From JAUSIK01 sp964547875 (GTDB lineage Archaea > Nanobdellota > Nanobdellia > Pacearchaeales > GW2011-AR1): a stretch of 14,319 nucleotides of DNA. Both the position numbers and the translations under genes were made by a program. The notes under the pieces are model-generated. The model made no database searches and was not told where the DNA came from. It saw only the letters and a program-made list of their open reading frames with translations. Of this stretch, positions 1-5,082 are shown in pieces (position 1 is the stretch's first letter; each line of letters begins with the position of its first letter). Where the stretch lies: the NCBI GenBank assembly GCA_964547875.1, contig CAZJPE010000010.1:1-14319 (forward strand), read 5' to 3'.

Positions 1-48
1 AATTGTAAATCTGCTTATTGGGATAAACCAGCCAGAAAGAAGAAATAA
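1..48 (+). CDS. C-terminal end of a zinc-ribbon protein (5' truncated)
   Basis: Frame 1 is open from the window edge to a TAA at 46-48 and reads NCKSAYWDKPARKKK. The C-K-S-x-Y-W-[DN]-K-P stretch followed by a basic tail resembles the end of small archaeal zinc-ribbon proteins that finish in CPRCKSxYWxKPR; the Cys would be the last zinc ligand. Only 15 residues are visible, so the rest of the protein and its partner cysteines lie outside the window. A run of seven T follows the stop directly (49-55), which suits archaeal termination. The family call rests on recalled similarity of a short motif and is moderate. Confidence 0.5.
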   Translation, partial: NCKSAYWDKPARKKK

Positions 49-229
49 TTTTTTTGAGTCAAATAACTCCCGCTTACGTTACAATGCAGCTTTCTGTACG
101 CTGGTGTAAAGAGAAAATGCAGATTGCATTCTCCAACCGTGTGTTTGTGTTTTATCAATTCGATTTGCATTTTTGTACGTCCGAAACATTTTATTGGAAC
201 CAGACAGTTAACACTACAGGTTCTATGCA

Positions 230-256
230 GTGAGCTGACATCCAGCTCACTTTTTT
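230..256 (+). terminator. hairpin plus T-run
   Basis: GTGAGCTG (230-237) pairs perfectly with CAGCTCAC (243-250) over a five-base loop and is followed by TTTTTT (251-256). This looks like a transcript end on the plus strand. It lies 180 bases after the zinc-ribbon stop, so it may close either that transcript or a separate small RNA. Confidence 0.5.
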
Positions 257-272
257 ATAATAATTCTAGAAT

Positions 273-333
273 AAATAATTTACCCAGCAATTCACCCTCA
301 GGCTAAAGCGAGAGGCGGCTTGCTGGATTATTT
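273..333. terminator. long two-part inverted repeat near a convergent gene end
   Basis: CCAGCAA (284-290) pairs with TTGCTGG (320-326). The outer AAATAAT (273-279) pairs with ATTATTT (327-333) across a four-base bulge. An inner stem CCTC/GAGG (296-299, 312-315) is capped by GC-TAAA-GC. It lies about 30 bases beyond the stop of the minus-strand secreted-protein gene, so it may work as a two-way terminator. The 2x2 internal loop (AG opposite GA) does not form clean G-A pairs, so I do not call a kink-turn. Confidence 0.35.
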
Positions 334-361
334 TGTCGGACAACAGATATTAGACTAATTC

Positions 362-1642
362 TCAAGATTGCGAAGCAACGCCAATACCCGTTATTATATT
401 AATAGTCGTATTAGTTTGGCTTCCCGAAGTTCCATTGCTCCCAGAGCCATTTGTCTCATTTCCTGTAGCCCTCTTACATCCGCCAAGATAATCTCCATGA
501 GCAAGATGCGCTTTAACAGCAGCCTTCCCAACTCTAATTGTTATCGCTGTTTCATTCCCAGAAGGAACATGACATAATACAACTTTCTTTATCTCGTCAT
601 CTTCATCCTCTTTGAACTCTGTTTTATGCGCTATTTTTATCCTTAATTTAATGTCTTCTCCTACTGCTTTTTCAACTAATTCCTTTAATTGCGCTTCTAA
701 TTTCTCTAAAATTGTTTTTTGATTATCTGTTATAGTGCCATTTTTGTCTATTTGTATTATTGTTATATTTCCATCTTTTTCCACTTTTATATCTATCTTA
801 ACTTTTCCCTCTGCATTCTCAAGAGAAGCAACTAATTCTTTAATTGTATTCTGAATCTCTTCTGATAATTCTATATTACCTTTAATTTCAACTTTCGTTT
901 CTTTTTCTAATATTTCATCTTCATTTACTTCTTCATCTTTTTCTTTAATTAATATTCTCCACCAGGGTTTTATAACTTTAATGACTTCTCCTGTTTCTGG
1001 GTCAATTTCTGCCCGAACTTTCATTTTCATTTTAAATATAAATAATAATCTCCCATCTTTTTCTGTCTCTAATTCGTAAATAAGCTTCTTTTTCTCGCCA
1101 CCTACTTCTTTTAATTCAACCTTGCAAATATTCTCCTTGCACTTCGCTTTTAGTCTTTCTAAAGCCGCGAGGGTCGCTATATCTGGCATAATTCTAATGT
1201 TTGCAAATCTTCCGTTGGAGAGGATGGCCTTTAGTATTTCTCCTAGTGTTTCGTTCCGTTCAATTGTAAGATTTACGTCTGTTCTCGCTTTTATCTTTCC
1301 CTTTATAATTTCTTTCTTGCCAGATTCATTTATATTGATTATTATATTCTTTCCCTCAATTTCCAGCTCGCCATTCTTCTCTCTAATTTTTTCTTTAAAT
1401 TCTTTTATTAACTCCTTCCTTTCTTCCTCGTTTTCTATTTTCTCTTTAATTCTAACTTCAATCTCTCCCCCTTTCTCCTCAATTCTTTTCTCTACTTCTT
1501 GCTTTATCTCTCCTATGCCGGTTTTGATTCTCTCTCTTATTACATTTCTCTCCTCTTCCTCTTCAGATTCTGCAAAGATAAATGGGCTTGAAATACTAAA
1601 TAAGAGAATTATCAATGAGAACAACAATACAATCTTTTTCAT
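362..1642 (-). CDS. secreted E/K-rich protein with C-terminal CHVP...HGD module
   Basis: This is a 426-residue exported protein of unknown function. Residues 1-24 form a classic signal peptide (MKK, hydrophobic core, ending FIFA). Residues 25-130 are extremely rich in Glu, Lys, Arg and Ile and are probably helical or coiled. Residues 150-237 form a compact conserved-looking block (MPDIATLAALERLK, a Cys pair at 168 and 173, then PETGEV and KPWWRIL) of a kind I associate with DPANN secreted proteins. A second charged region follows. Residues 357-389 are a module beginning CHVPSGN and ending HLAHGDYLGGC, a Cys-framed unit seen in many bacterial and archaeal surface proteins. The tail is Asn/Ser/Gly/Thr rich, like a glycosylated linker. 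A GGAGGT ribosome site lies 5 bases before the ATG. No C-terminal membrane anchor is seen. Confidence 0.85.
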   Translation of the reverse strand: MKKIVLLFSLIILLFSISSPFIFAESEEEEERNVIRERIKTGIGEIKQEVEKRIEEKGGEIEVRIKEKIENEEERKELIKEFKEKIREKNGELEIEGKNIIININESGKKEIIKGKIKARTDVNLTIERNETLGEILKAILSNGRFANIRIMPDIATLAALERLKAKCKENICKVELKEVGGEKKKLIYELETEKDGRLLFIFKMKMKVRAEIDPETGEVIKVIKPWWRILIKEKDEEVNEDEILEKETKVEIKGNIELSEEIQNTIKELVASLENAEGKVKIDIKVEKDGNITIIQIDKNGTITDNQKTILEKLEAQLKELVEKAVGEDIKLRIKIAHKTEFKEDEDDEIKKVVLCHVPSGNETAITIRVGKAAVKAHLAHGDYLGGCKRATGNETNGSGSNGTSGSQTNTTINIITGIGVASQS

Positions 1643-1690
1643 ATCTTACCTCCAATTAGTAAATATTTAAATCTTTATATATTTATTTTG
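1643..1690 (-). promoter_or_regulatory. promoter and Shine-Dalgarno site of the secreted E/K-rich protein
   Basis: Read on the minus strand, an AATATATAAAG TATA-like stretch (about 1675-1686) lies some 35-45 bases before the ATG, and GGAGGT sits just upstream of the start. A short leader with a strong ribosome site is predicted. Confidence 0.45.
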
Positions 1691-1697
1691 ACTTTAA

Positions 1698-1802
1698 TTA
1701 TTTCTTTTCCTTGGCTTTCATGCCTTTTCCTTTTAGTAATTTCAATAATTTTCTCTTCCTTCTTGATTTTCTAACTGATTTTCTCATTTTTGAACTATTC
1801 AT
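1698..1802 (-). CDS. possible 34-residue highly basic peptide
   Basis: An ATG-to-TAA frame encodes 34 residues, about half of them Lys or Arg: MNSSKMRKSVRKS, RRKRKLLKLL, then KGKGMKAKEKK. It fills most of the gap between the secreted E/K-rich gene and the one-span membrane protein, on the same strand. Composition recalls tiny RNA-binding proteins such as eL41, but I see no real alignment to eL41. An internal ATG at residue 6 would also serve as start. No good ribosome site is visible. In an A-rich genome such a frame can arise by chance, so this is tentative. Confidence 0.22.
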   Translation of the reverse strand: MNSSKMRKSVRKSRRKRKLLKLLKGKGMKAKEKK

Positions 1803-1850
1803 TCATGAATCCCAGCTTTGCTAAAAGATTTTCTAAATCTTTTTTACAAG

Positions 1851-2072
1851 TTAAGAAACTAAGTCTTCTTGTGAAACTTGCAGCGAATTAAAATCATCCA
1901 CTCCGATGTCAGGATTATCTCCAACATCCAGAGCAGTTATATCGTCGCTTGTTTCTTCCTCAAGGCTTTTATCTCCCCTGAAAGCAAAAAATAAGATCAA
2001 AAGCGCAACTATTATTACAATAACCCATATCCAGGTATTTTTCTTCTTCGCAACGCTTTTTGTTTCCTTCAT
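1851..2072 (-). CDS. small one-span membrane protein
   Basis: This is a 73-residue protein. A Lys-rich N-terminus (residues 1-12) is followed by one clear membrane helix (about 14-31, WIWVIVIIVALLILFFAF). An acidic tail of about 40 residues follows (EEETSDD, GDNPDIGVDD). By the positive-inside rule the N-terminus should be cytoplasmic and the acidic tail outside. Its start is 6 bases after the stop of the upstream secreted helical protein, so the two are very likely cotranscribed. The function is unknown; the neighbourhood suggests an envelope role. It has no recognisable family motif. Confidence 0.65.
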   Translation of the reverse strand: MKETKSVAKKKNTWIWVIVIIVALLILFFAFRGDKSLEEETSDDITALDVGDNPDIGVDDFNSLQVSQEDLVS

Positions 2073-2078
2073 TTTTTA

Positions 2079-2984
2079 TTATTTTTCCTTCAGTTTTTTA
2101 TTTAGTTCCTTTAGCATTTGAGCAGCTTCTCTTATCGCTCTCCACACGCTATCAAATTCTCCCGGGCCATATCTCTTCCCCGGAACTGTTAAATTGCTGA
2201 CTGCTGTAAGCTTAGATTTTATAGCGTTAACTTCAGATTCATAGCCATTTGAAACAGCCTTTTCTTCTATAGACTTCAAATAACTGGATATTCTTGCAAT
2301 CTCGAATCTTGCCCATAAATGCAGATGCAAGTTTCTTGCATCCTGCATAGCGGCCCTTCTTTTATCCTTATTATCAGCATTCTTTATTTCCTCTAAAGCA
2401 GGAACTAATTTTATCTGCGCATCTGCAACAACACTTTCCATCTCTGAAGTGTCATAGCCCCTTGCCTTCATTTTTGAGATTATTTTATTCCATTTGTTAA
2501 TCCAGGCGTTTAAATGTCCAATTCTTTTTTCAGTCAATTCATTGTCGGCATTATTCACACAATCTGCATACTCTGCAATAGCTGTTTTATGATTCTCTCT
2601 TAAGCCGGTCTTTTCCTCTTTGCTTAAATTGCTCTTTCTAAAATCTATTAATTTCGCCTCTCTAATTGCCTTGGCAGAATCTCTAAGATTATCTTTAAAT
2701 GTGGTTGTAAAATAATTGCTGAACTCTTTATTATTATACGCGGTCGCAAATTCCCGTAATTTTGCAACATCAACATCTAAAAGCGCTTTATAAGAAGTTA
2801 AATTTCCATTCACTCTAGATAGCGTATCTATTTGTTTTTTCGTTAATTCAACTCTGCAGATAACATGCGAGAGTCTGGCATTAAAATCATTCCTTTTTGT
2901 GTTGCTTATTTCATCAGATTGCGCAAAAATGCTCACAGATAACAATATAATAATTGCAAAGCCTGTCAATATTACAAAACGCAT
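2079..2984 (-). CDS. secreted all-helical protein, function unknown
   Basis: This 301-residue protein has a clear signal peptide (1-21, MRFVILTG... to SIFA). The mature part is rich in charged amphipathic helices with almost no Pro or Gly before residue 265, suggesting a helical bundle or coiled coil. There are two cysteines, in VICRVEL (about 43) and YADCVNN. Near the end PGKRYGPGEFDSVW breaks the helices and precedes a Lys-rich C-terminal helix (LKELNKKLKEK). No catalytic motif is seen. It is first in a two-gene unit with the one-span membrane protein. A TATA-like stretch about 25 bases before the ATG suggests leaderless translation. The insertion sequence begins 45 bases upstream of its start. 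Confidence 0.8.
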   Translation of the reverse strand: MRFVILTGFAIIILLSVSIFAQSDEISNTKRNDFNARLSHVICRVELTKKQIDTLSRVNGNLTSYKALLDVDVAKLREFATAYNNKEFSNYFTTTFKDNLRDSAKAIREAKLIDFRKSNLSKEEKTGLRENHKTAIAEYADCVNNADNELTEKRIGHLNAWINKWNKIISKMKARGYDTSEMESVVADAQIKLVPALEEIKNADNKDKRRAAMQDARNLHLHLWARFEIARISSYLKSIEEKAVSNGYESEVNAIKSKLTAVSNLTVPGKRYGPGEFDSVWRAIREAAQMLKELNKKLKEK

Positions 2985-2997
2985 AATAAATTTAGAA

Positions 2998-3014
2998 ATT
3001 TATATTATTTAAAT
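2998..3014 (-). promoter_or_regulatory. TATA-like element, possibly two-way
   Basis: The minus-strand reading TTTAAATAATATAAA lies 15-30 bases before the ATG at 2984, as expected for a leaderless archaeal promoter. Its near-symmetry means it could also fire rightward into the insertion sequence, starting close to the left end. That use is inferred. Confidence 0.4.
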
Positions 3015-3019
3015 TTATC

Positions 3020-3028
3020 TAGGTTGTT
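3020..3028 (+). repeat. target-site duplication, left copy (9 bp)
   Basis: TAGGTTGTT directly abuts the left inverted repeat, and the identical nine bases abut the right one at 3966-3974. A 9-bp duplication is usual for the IS903-like part of the IS5 family. Confidence 0.85.
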
Positions 3029-3043
3029 AGCTTTGTAGAAAGT
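3029..3043 (+). repeat. left terminal inverted repeat
   Basis: AGCTTTGTAGAAAGT is the exact reverse complement of 3951-3965. Similarity stops immediately on both sides of the pair, which fixes the ends of the element. Confidence 0.9.
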
Positions 3044-3055
3044 TTCAATAATAAA

Positions 3056-3091
3056 GGTCACCTCTAATGATTATCCAAACAAGAGGTGACC
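3056..3091 (+). promoter_or_regulatory. leader hairpin burying the transposase Shine-Dalgarno site
   Basis: GGTCACCTCT (3056-3065) is fully complementary to AGAGGTGACC (3082-3091), giving a 10-bp stem with a 16-base loop. The right arm contains GAGGTGA (3083-3089), a near-perfect ribosome site 5 bases before the ATG at 3095. When folded, the site is base-paired and translation should be low. Similar masking of transposase start sites is known in several insertion sequences. Confidence 0.75.
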
Positions 3092-3094
3092 AAT

Positions 3095-3976
3095 ATGAGA
3101 AGTATAGACTTCTATAAAAAACTAATTGATAGAATTAAACGTACTGTTAAGGGAGCTAGAATACCTAGCAGTTTTAGCAAAAAGAAAAACAATGTGTTCA
3201 GCAATGAACAGCACATTGTTATCCAAGTGCTTATGCAGTTGGAAGATAAGGCGCTCAGAGACATGCCTTCATTCCTTGTTCTATTGCAAGATGAGTTGGA
3301 CTTAGCTAGAGCTATCCATTTTACTACGATAAATAAGTTTGCTAAAAGAATAAAGCAATCTCATCTAGAGAACATAATTGCGAAGATGGTAGTTTCTATG
3401 CAATCATCTTTGGTTGCTATTGATGGAACAGGTTTTAGTTTACAATGTAGAAGCCCTTATTTCTGCACCATTGCAGGAGAGAGAAATAGGTTTATGCAGA
3501 CAAATGTTGCTACAGAAGTAAAGCAGAGATTGATTGTTGCTGTTAAACTAAGGAGAAAAAAGAGGAATGAAAATATAGATGTTCCTTATTTAATGAAACA
3601 AGCTGATAAGCAATTGAATTTATCTGCATTTCTGGCAGATAAAGGATTTGATTCACAAAAGAATCATGATAGGGCAGAGATTTATGGGGCTAAATTCATC
3701 GCTCCTCTAAGGAAGAAAACAAAACAAATTTATCGAATAAAGGGGAAAGACAGAAAGAAACTAGCTAGGAACTTTCCTTCTGAATTATATCATCAGAGAG
3801 TTATTATCGAAAGCATATTTTCAGCTATGAAAAGGAGATTTGGGCATGTTATCTATGCTAGAAAATTTCATATGCAGAAGAATGAATTAATGTTTAGAAT
3901 TATAGCCTATAATGCAGAGAGGATAGTAAATTATTCTATTGTAGAGGTTTACTTTCTACAAAGCTTAGGTTGTTAA
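3095..3976 (+). CDS. IS5-like DDE transposase
   Basis: This 293-residue transposase catalyses cut-and-paste or copy movement of the element that carries it. The DDE triad is visible, numbered from the ATG: Asp110 in AIDGTGF, Asp182 in ADKGFDS and Glu239 in IIESIFSAMKRRFG, the last followed by the usual basic helix. The N-terminal 85 residues form a helical DNA-binding region. I chose ATG 3095 over GTG 3086, because the GTG lies inside the Shine-Dalgarno sequence GAGGTGA. The frame crosses the right inverted repeat: the codon at 3965-3967 straddles the element's edge, and the stop TAA (3974-3976) is supplied by the target copy and flank. The last residues are thus set by the insertion site. 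The frame is intact, so the element may be active. Confidence 0.9.
   Translation: MRSIDFYKKLIDRIKRTVKGARIPSSFSKKKNNVFSNEQHIVIQVLMQLEDKALRDMPSFLVLLQDELDLARAIHFTTINKFAKRIKQSHLENIIAKMVVSMQSSLVAIDGTGFSLQCRSPYFCTIAGERNRFMQTNVATEVKQRLIVAVKLRRKKRNENIDVPYLMKQADKQLNLSAFLADKGFDSQKNHDRAEIYGAKFIAPLRKKTKQIYRIKGKDRKKLARNFPSELYHQRVIIESIFSAMKRRFGHVIYARKFHMQKNELMFRIIAYNAERIVNYSIVEVYFLQSLGC
3951..3965 (-). repeat. right terminal inverted repeat
   Basis: ACTTTCTACAAAGCT is the perfect partner of the left end. It also forms the last codons of the transposase frame, so coding and end-recognition functions overlap here. Confidence 0.9.
3966..3974 (+). repeat. target-site duplication, right copy (9 bp)
   Basis: TAGGTTGTT matches 3020-3028 exactly. 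Its final T begins the TAA stop codon of the transposase. Confidence 0.85.
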
Positions 3977-4005
3977 GTCTACTCCTATGAGAATTCTTAA
4001 ACCAT

Positions 4006-4035
4006 AAAGCTTATCTATTATTTAAGCTTTTTTTT
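4006..4035 (+). terminator. hairpin with T-tract downstream of the transposase
   Basis: AAAGCTTA (4006-4013) pairs with TAAGCTTT (4023-4030) over a nine-base loop and runs into further T residues to 4035. It lies about 30 bases after the transposase stop in the host flank, not in the element. Confidence 0.5.
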
Positions 4036-4037
4036 GT

Positions 4038-4167
4038 AAAGCATTACGACGTACTCCTATTCGTGGTCTAAGCCACACTATGATGGGTCGTGGTAATGTT
4101 TTATTTTTGAGAAGAGGCTCTAATCTTTACGACGGTCTTAATGGCCAAGTAAACCTCCAGAGTCCTC
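4038..4167. ncRNA. candidate structured RNA of two adjacent stem-loops, strand uncertain
   Basis: Stem-loop 1: 4038-4051 pairs with 4089-4102 at 13 of 14 positions (one G-T, one G-G mismatch). It is capped by GTGGT/GCCAC (4063-4067, 4072-4076) with a CTAA loop. Stem-loop 2: GAGGCTCT (4114-4121) pairs with AGAGTCCTC (4159-4167) around one bulged T, then TTTAC/GTAAA (4126-4130, 4149-4153) and GGTC/GGCC (4134-4137, 4143-4146) with loop TTAAT. On the minus strand stem-loop 1 is followed at once by ACA, which recalls archaeal H/ACA guide RNAs, but the pocket and kink-turn are not convincing. I do not recognise RNase P, SRP or 5S RNA here. Confidence 0.35.
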
Positions 4168-4223
4168 CTTTTAGTTATTGATAACTGATAGTTACTTAAT
4201 TATCGTGTGGTTCTTGAGCACTG

Positions 4224-4276
4224 CCAGAATTCCACGAGAGATTAGTTCCACTCGTCAAAGACGAGTGGAATTCTGG
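4224..4276. terminator. compound inverted repeat just after the NusA-like stop
   Basis: The segment 4265-4276 (GTGGAATTCTGG) is the perfect 12-base complement of 4224-4235. The overlapping segment 4260-4270 (GACGAGTGGAA) is the perfect complement of 4246-4256 with an AAA loop. The two pairings share bases and compete in part. It starts three bases beyond the NusA-like stop codon on the minus strand, so a transcription terminator or mRNA 3'-end structure is the simplest role. Confidence 0.5.
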
Positions 4277-4279
4277 AGT

Positions 4280-4696
4280 TTAAACAATCTTTAAGTCCAT
4301 TCCCCAAATATCAAAAATTATGCTTTTTAATTCCTCAAGCCTTCTTTTATCCCTACCAATTAGTATTGCTTTATTCTGATTGCTTCCTGCCGTTAAAATA
4401 AAACAATTATCTTTTATTTCCAAAGACTTGAATTTATTTGGATTTACTAAATCTTTGACAAATCGCATAGCATCCCATACATTCTCGGGCTCTGCTATGA
4501 TCCTAACCCTTCTCCCTAAATTTTCCTGAATCTTTTTGACATTCAATGCAGAAGGCCCGATTGCTCTTGAAACAAGATTTTTTGGAACGGCAAAGAAAAT
4601 TGTGTTATTATAGACAAAGCATTTTTTTGTCCTAACGTTTGAAGCCCTGTCTAAAAGGTTGATATACCTCATTGTCTGCATGTTTATAGTCGTCAT
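4280..4696 (-). CDS. nusA: archaeal NusA-like KH-domain protein
   Basis: At 138 residues this has the usual length of archaeal NusA-like proteins, which are two KH domains without the bacterial N-terminal and S1 parts. They are thought to bind RNA and act in transcription or ribosome assembly. Visible markers are MRYINLLDRAS near the start, KH1 around residues 30-75 (AVPKNLVSRAIGPSALNVK) and KH2 around 95-138 (NKAILIGRDKRRLEELKS, ending MDLKIV). Both KH loops are altered: the GxxG loop reads GPSA in KH1 and GRDK in KH2, each missing the second Gly. Usually this gene precedes uS12; here it lies about 4.3 kb after it. ATGs at residues 6 and 9 are possible alternative starts. A TATA-like TTTATAAAA about 30 bases upstream suggests its own promoter. 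Confidence 0.85.
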   Translation of the reverse strand: MTTINMQTMRYINLLDRASNVRTKKCFVYNNTIFFAVPKNLVSRAIGPSALNVKKIQENLGRRVRIIAEPENVWDAMRFVKDLVNPNKFKSLEIKDNCFILTAGSNQNKAILIGRDKRRLEELKSIIFDIWGMDLKIV

Positions 4697-4724
4697 CTGC
4701 GTTAATTTTTTTAGAACATGCCTC

Positions 4725-4760
4725 TTTTATAAATCTTCTCTTATGTTTTAGTTTATAAAT
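4725..4760 (-). promoter_or_regulatory. TATA-like boxes before the NusA-like gene
   Basis: Two TTTATAAA stretches are seen on the minus strand, near 4726-4733 and 4752-4759. The nearer is about 30 bases from the ATG at 4696, a good distance for a leaderless transcript. Confidence 0.4.
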
Positions 4761-4794
4761 CTATGTTTTTAAGACAATCTCTTCCTTAACCATT

Positions 4795-5031
4795 TTACCA
4801 ATAATTCTGCCATTGATTGTCTCTTGCTATTTGTTCCATTTGCCACTCTCTTTCATATACACTTAGATAGCTCAGTAATTCAGAAGTAGGATAGTAATTA
4901 TGATGAACCAAAGTTCCTTCTGTCCTTAAATTTCTTTTACATAATTTCTTAATTCCTTTAACATCCTTTTTTCTTAATAAAGTGACATCCTCTGGGGCTT
5001 GAAAGCCCCAGCTTCCTTGCGTCTTAATCAA
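4795..5031 (-). CDS. uncertain reading frame, 78 residues from a TTG
   Basis: An open frame with coding-like codon use (AGA, GAA, TTA rich) ends at 4795. It reads LIKTQGSWGFQAPEDVTL and continues to WQMEQIARDNQWQNYW. There is no ATG near the beginning; TTG at 5031 is the only reasonable start and lacks a clear ribosome site. The frame is also open upstream for 17 more codons to the TAG that ends the neighbouring 90-residue gene, in the same register. It may be a real small gene, the second half of a gene split by a stop, or a remnant. A perfect palindrome lies within its first codons. I do not recognise the family. Confidence 0.35.
   Translation of the reverse strand: MIKTQGSWGFQAPEDVTLLRKKDVKGIKKLCKRNLRTEGTLVHHNYYPTSELLSYLSVYEREWQMEQIARDNQWQNYW
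4992..5011. repeat. perfect GC-rich inverted repeat
   Basis: CTGGGGCTT (4992-5000) is the exact complement of AAGCCCCAG (5003-5011), separated by two bases. As RNA, about seven pairs with a six-base loop would form. It stands out in such AT-rich DNA and falls inside an uncertain reading frame. It could be a terminator of the 90-residue gene or the end of a lost mobile element. Confidence 0.55.
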
Positions 5032-5082
5032 TGACCCAAACAGTTCCGTGAAAAATAAAAAATTAGATAATGGTATAATCAG

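Larger units (their letters stand above)
49..361. other. convergent intergenic region with several hairpins
   Basis: No convincing gene is present; a 60-residue frame at 124-306 lacks plausible protein character. The stretch lies between the zinc-ribbon tail (+) and the secreted-protein gene (-). It holds inverted repeats: GAGT/ACTC at 56-69, GAGAAAATGCA/TGCATTCTC at 111-133 with a two-base bulge, a GC-rich hairpin at 230-250 followed by six T, and a long stem at 273-333. AACCGTGT near 135-142 could pair with ACAC-TACA-GGTT near 211-222 around a bulge. This could be a small structured RNA ending at 256, or stacked terminators. Confidence 0.4.
3029..3965 (+). mobile_element. complete IS5-like insertion sequence, 937 bp
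   Basis: The element is bounded by perfect 15-bp inverted repeats (AGCTTTGTAGAAAGT) and flanked by a perfect 9-bp direct repeat. It holds one intact DDE transposase. Identical ends and identical target copies suggest recent insertion. It landed between the promoter of the secreted helical protein and the hairpin-rich region at 3977-4279. Removing it and one target copy restores a continuous sequence at the TAGGTTGTT site. Family placement rests on transposase motifs, size and duplication length. Confidence 0.9.
3977..4279. other. non-coding region rich in hairpins
   Basis: No credible protein gene is seen over about 300 bases between the insertion sequence and the NusA-like gene. It contains a terminator-like hairpin (4006-4035), two longer stem-loops (4038-4102, 4114-4167), a small AGTTA/TAACT hairpin (4173-4186) and a compound inverted repeat (4224-4276). 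Two short direct repeats are present: TACTCCTAT (3980-3988, 4052-4060) and TTACGACG (4044-4051, 4127-4134). Such dense pairing suggests a functional RNA or the remains of a mobile element. Confidence 0.5.

Noticed and set aside
124..306. 60-residue plus-strand frame
   Set aside because: It overlaps the hairpins at 230-256 and 273-333, has a random-looking Ser/Asn/Cys composition and no start signals.
1122..1670. Long plus-strand frames opposite the secreted E/K-rich gene
   Set aside because: They are Phe/Ser/Ile-rich mirror frames of the Glu/Lys-rich coding strand.
1800..1866. Frame ...CKKDLENLLAKLGFMNE after the one-span membrane protein as a frameshifted extension
   Set aside because: A helix-like ending in another register is suggestive, but there is no slippery site and no family to compare with, so a frameshift cannot be supported.
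3086..3094. GTG at 3086 as the transposase start
   Set aside because: It lies inside the Shine-Dalgarno sequence GAGGTGA; ATG 3095 has the correct spacing.
4038..4279. RNase P RNA, SRP RNA, 5S rRNA or tRNA in the hairpin-rich region
   Set aside because: I could not find the conserved core bases of any of these, such as the RNase P P4 strands, the SRP helix 8 motif or a T-loop GTTCRANYC.
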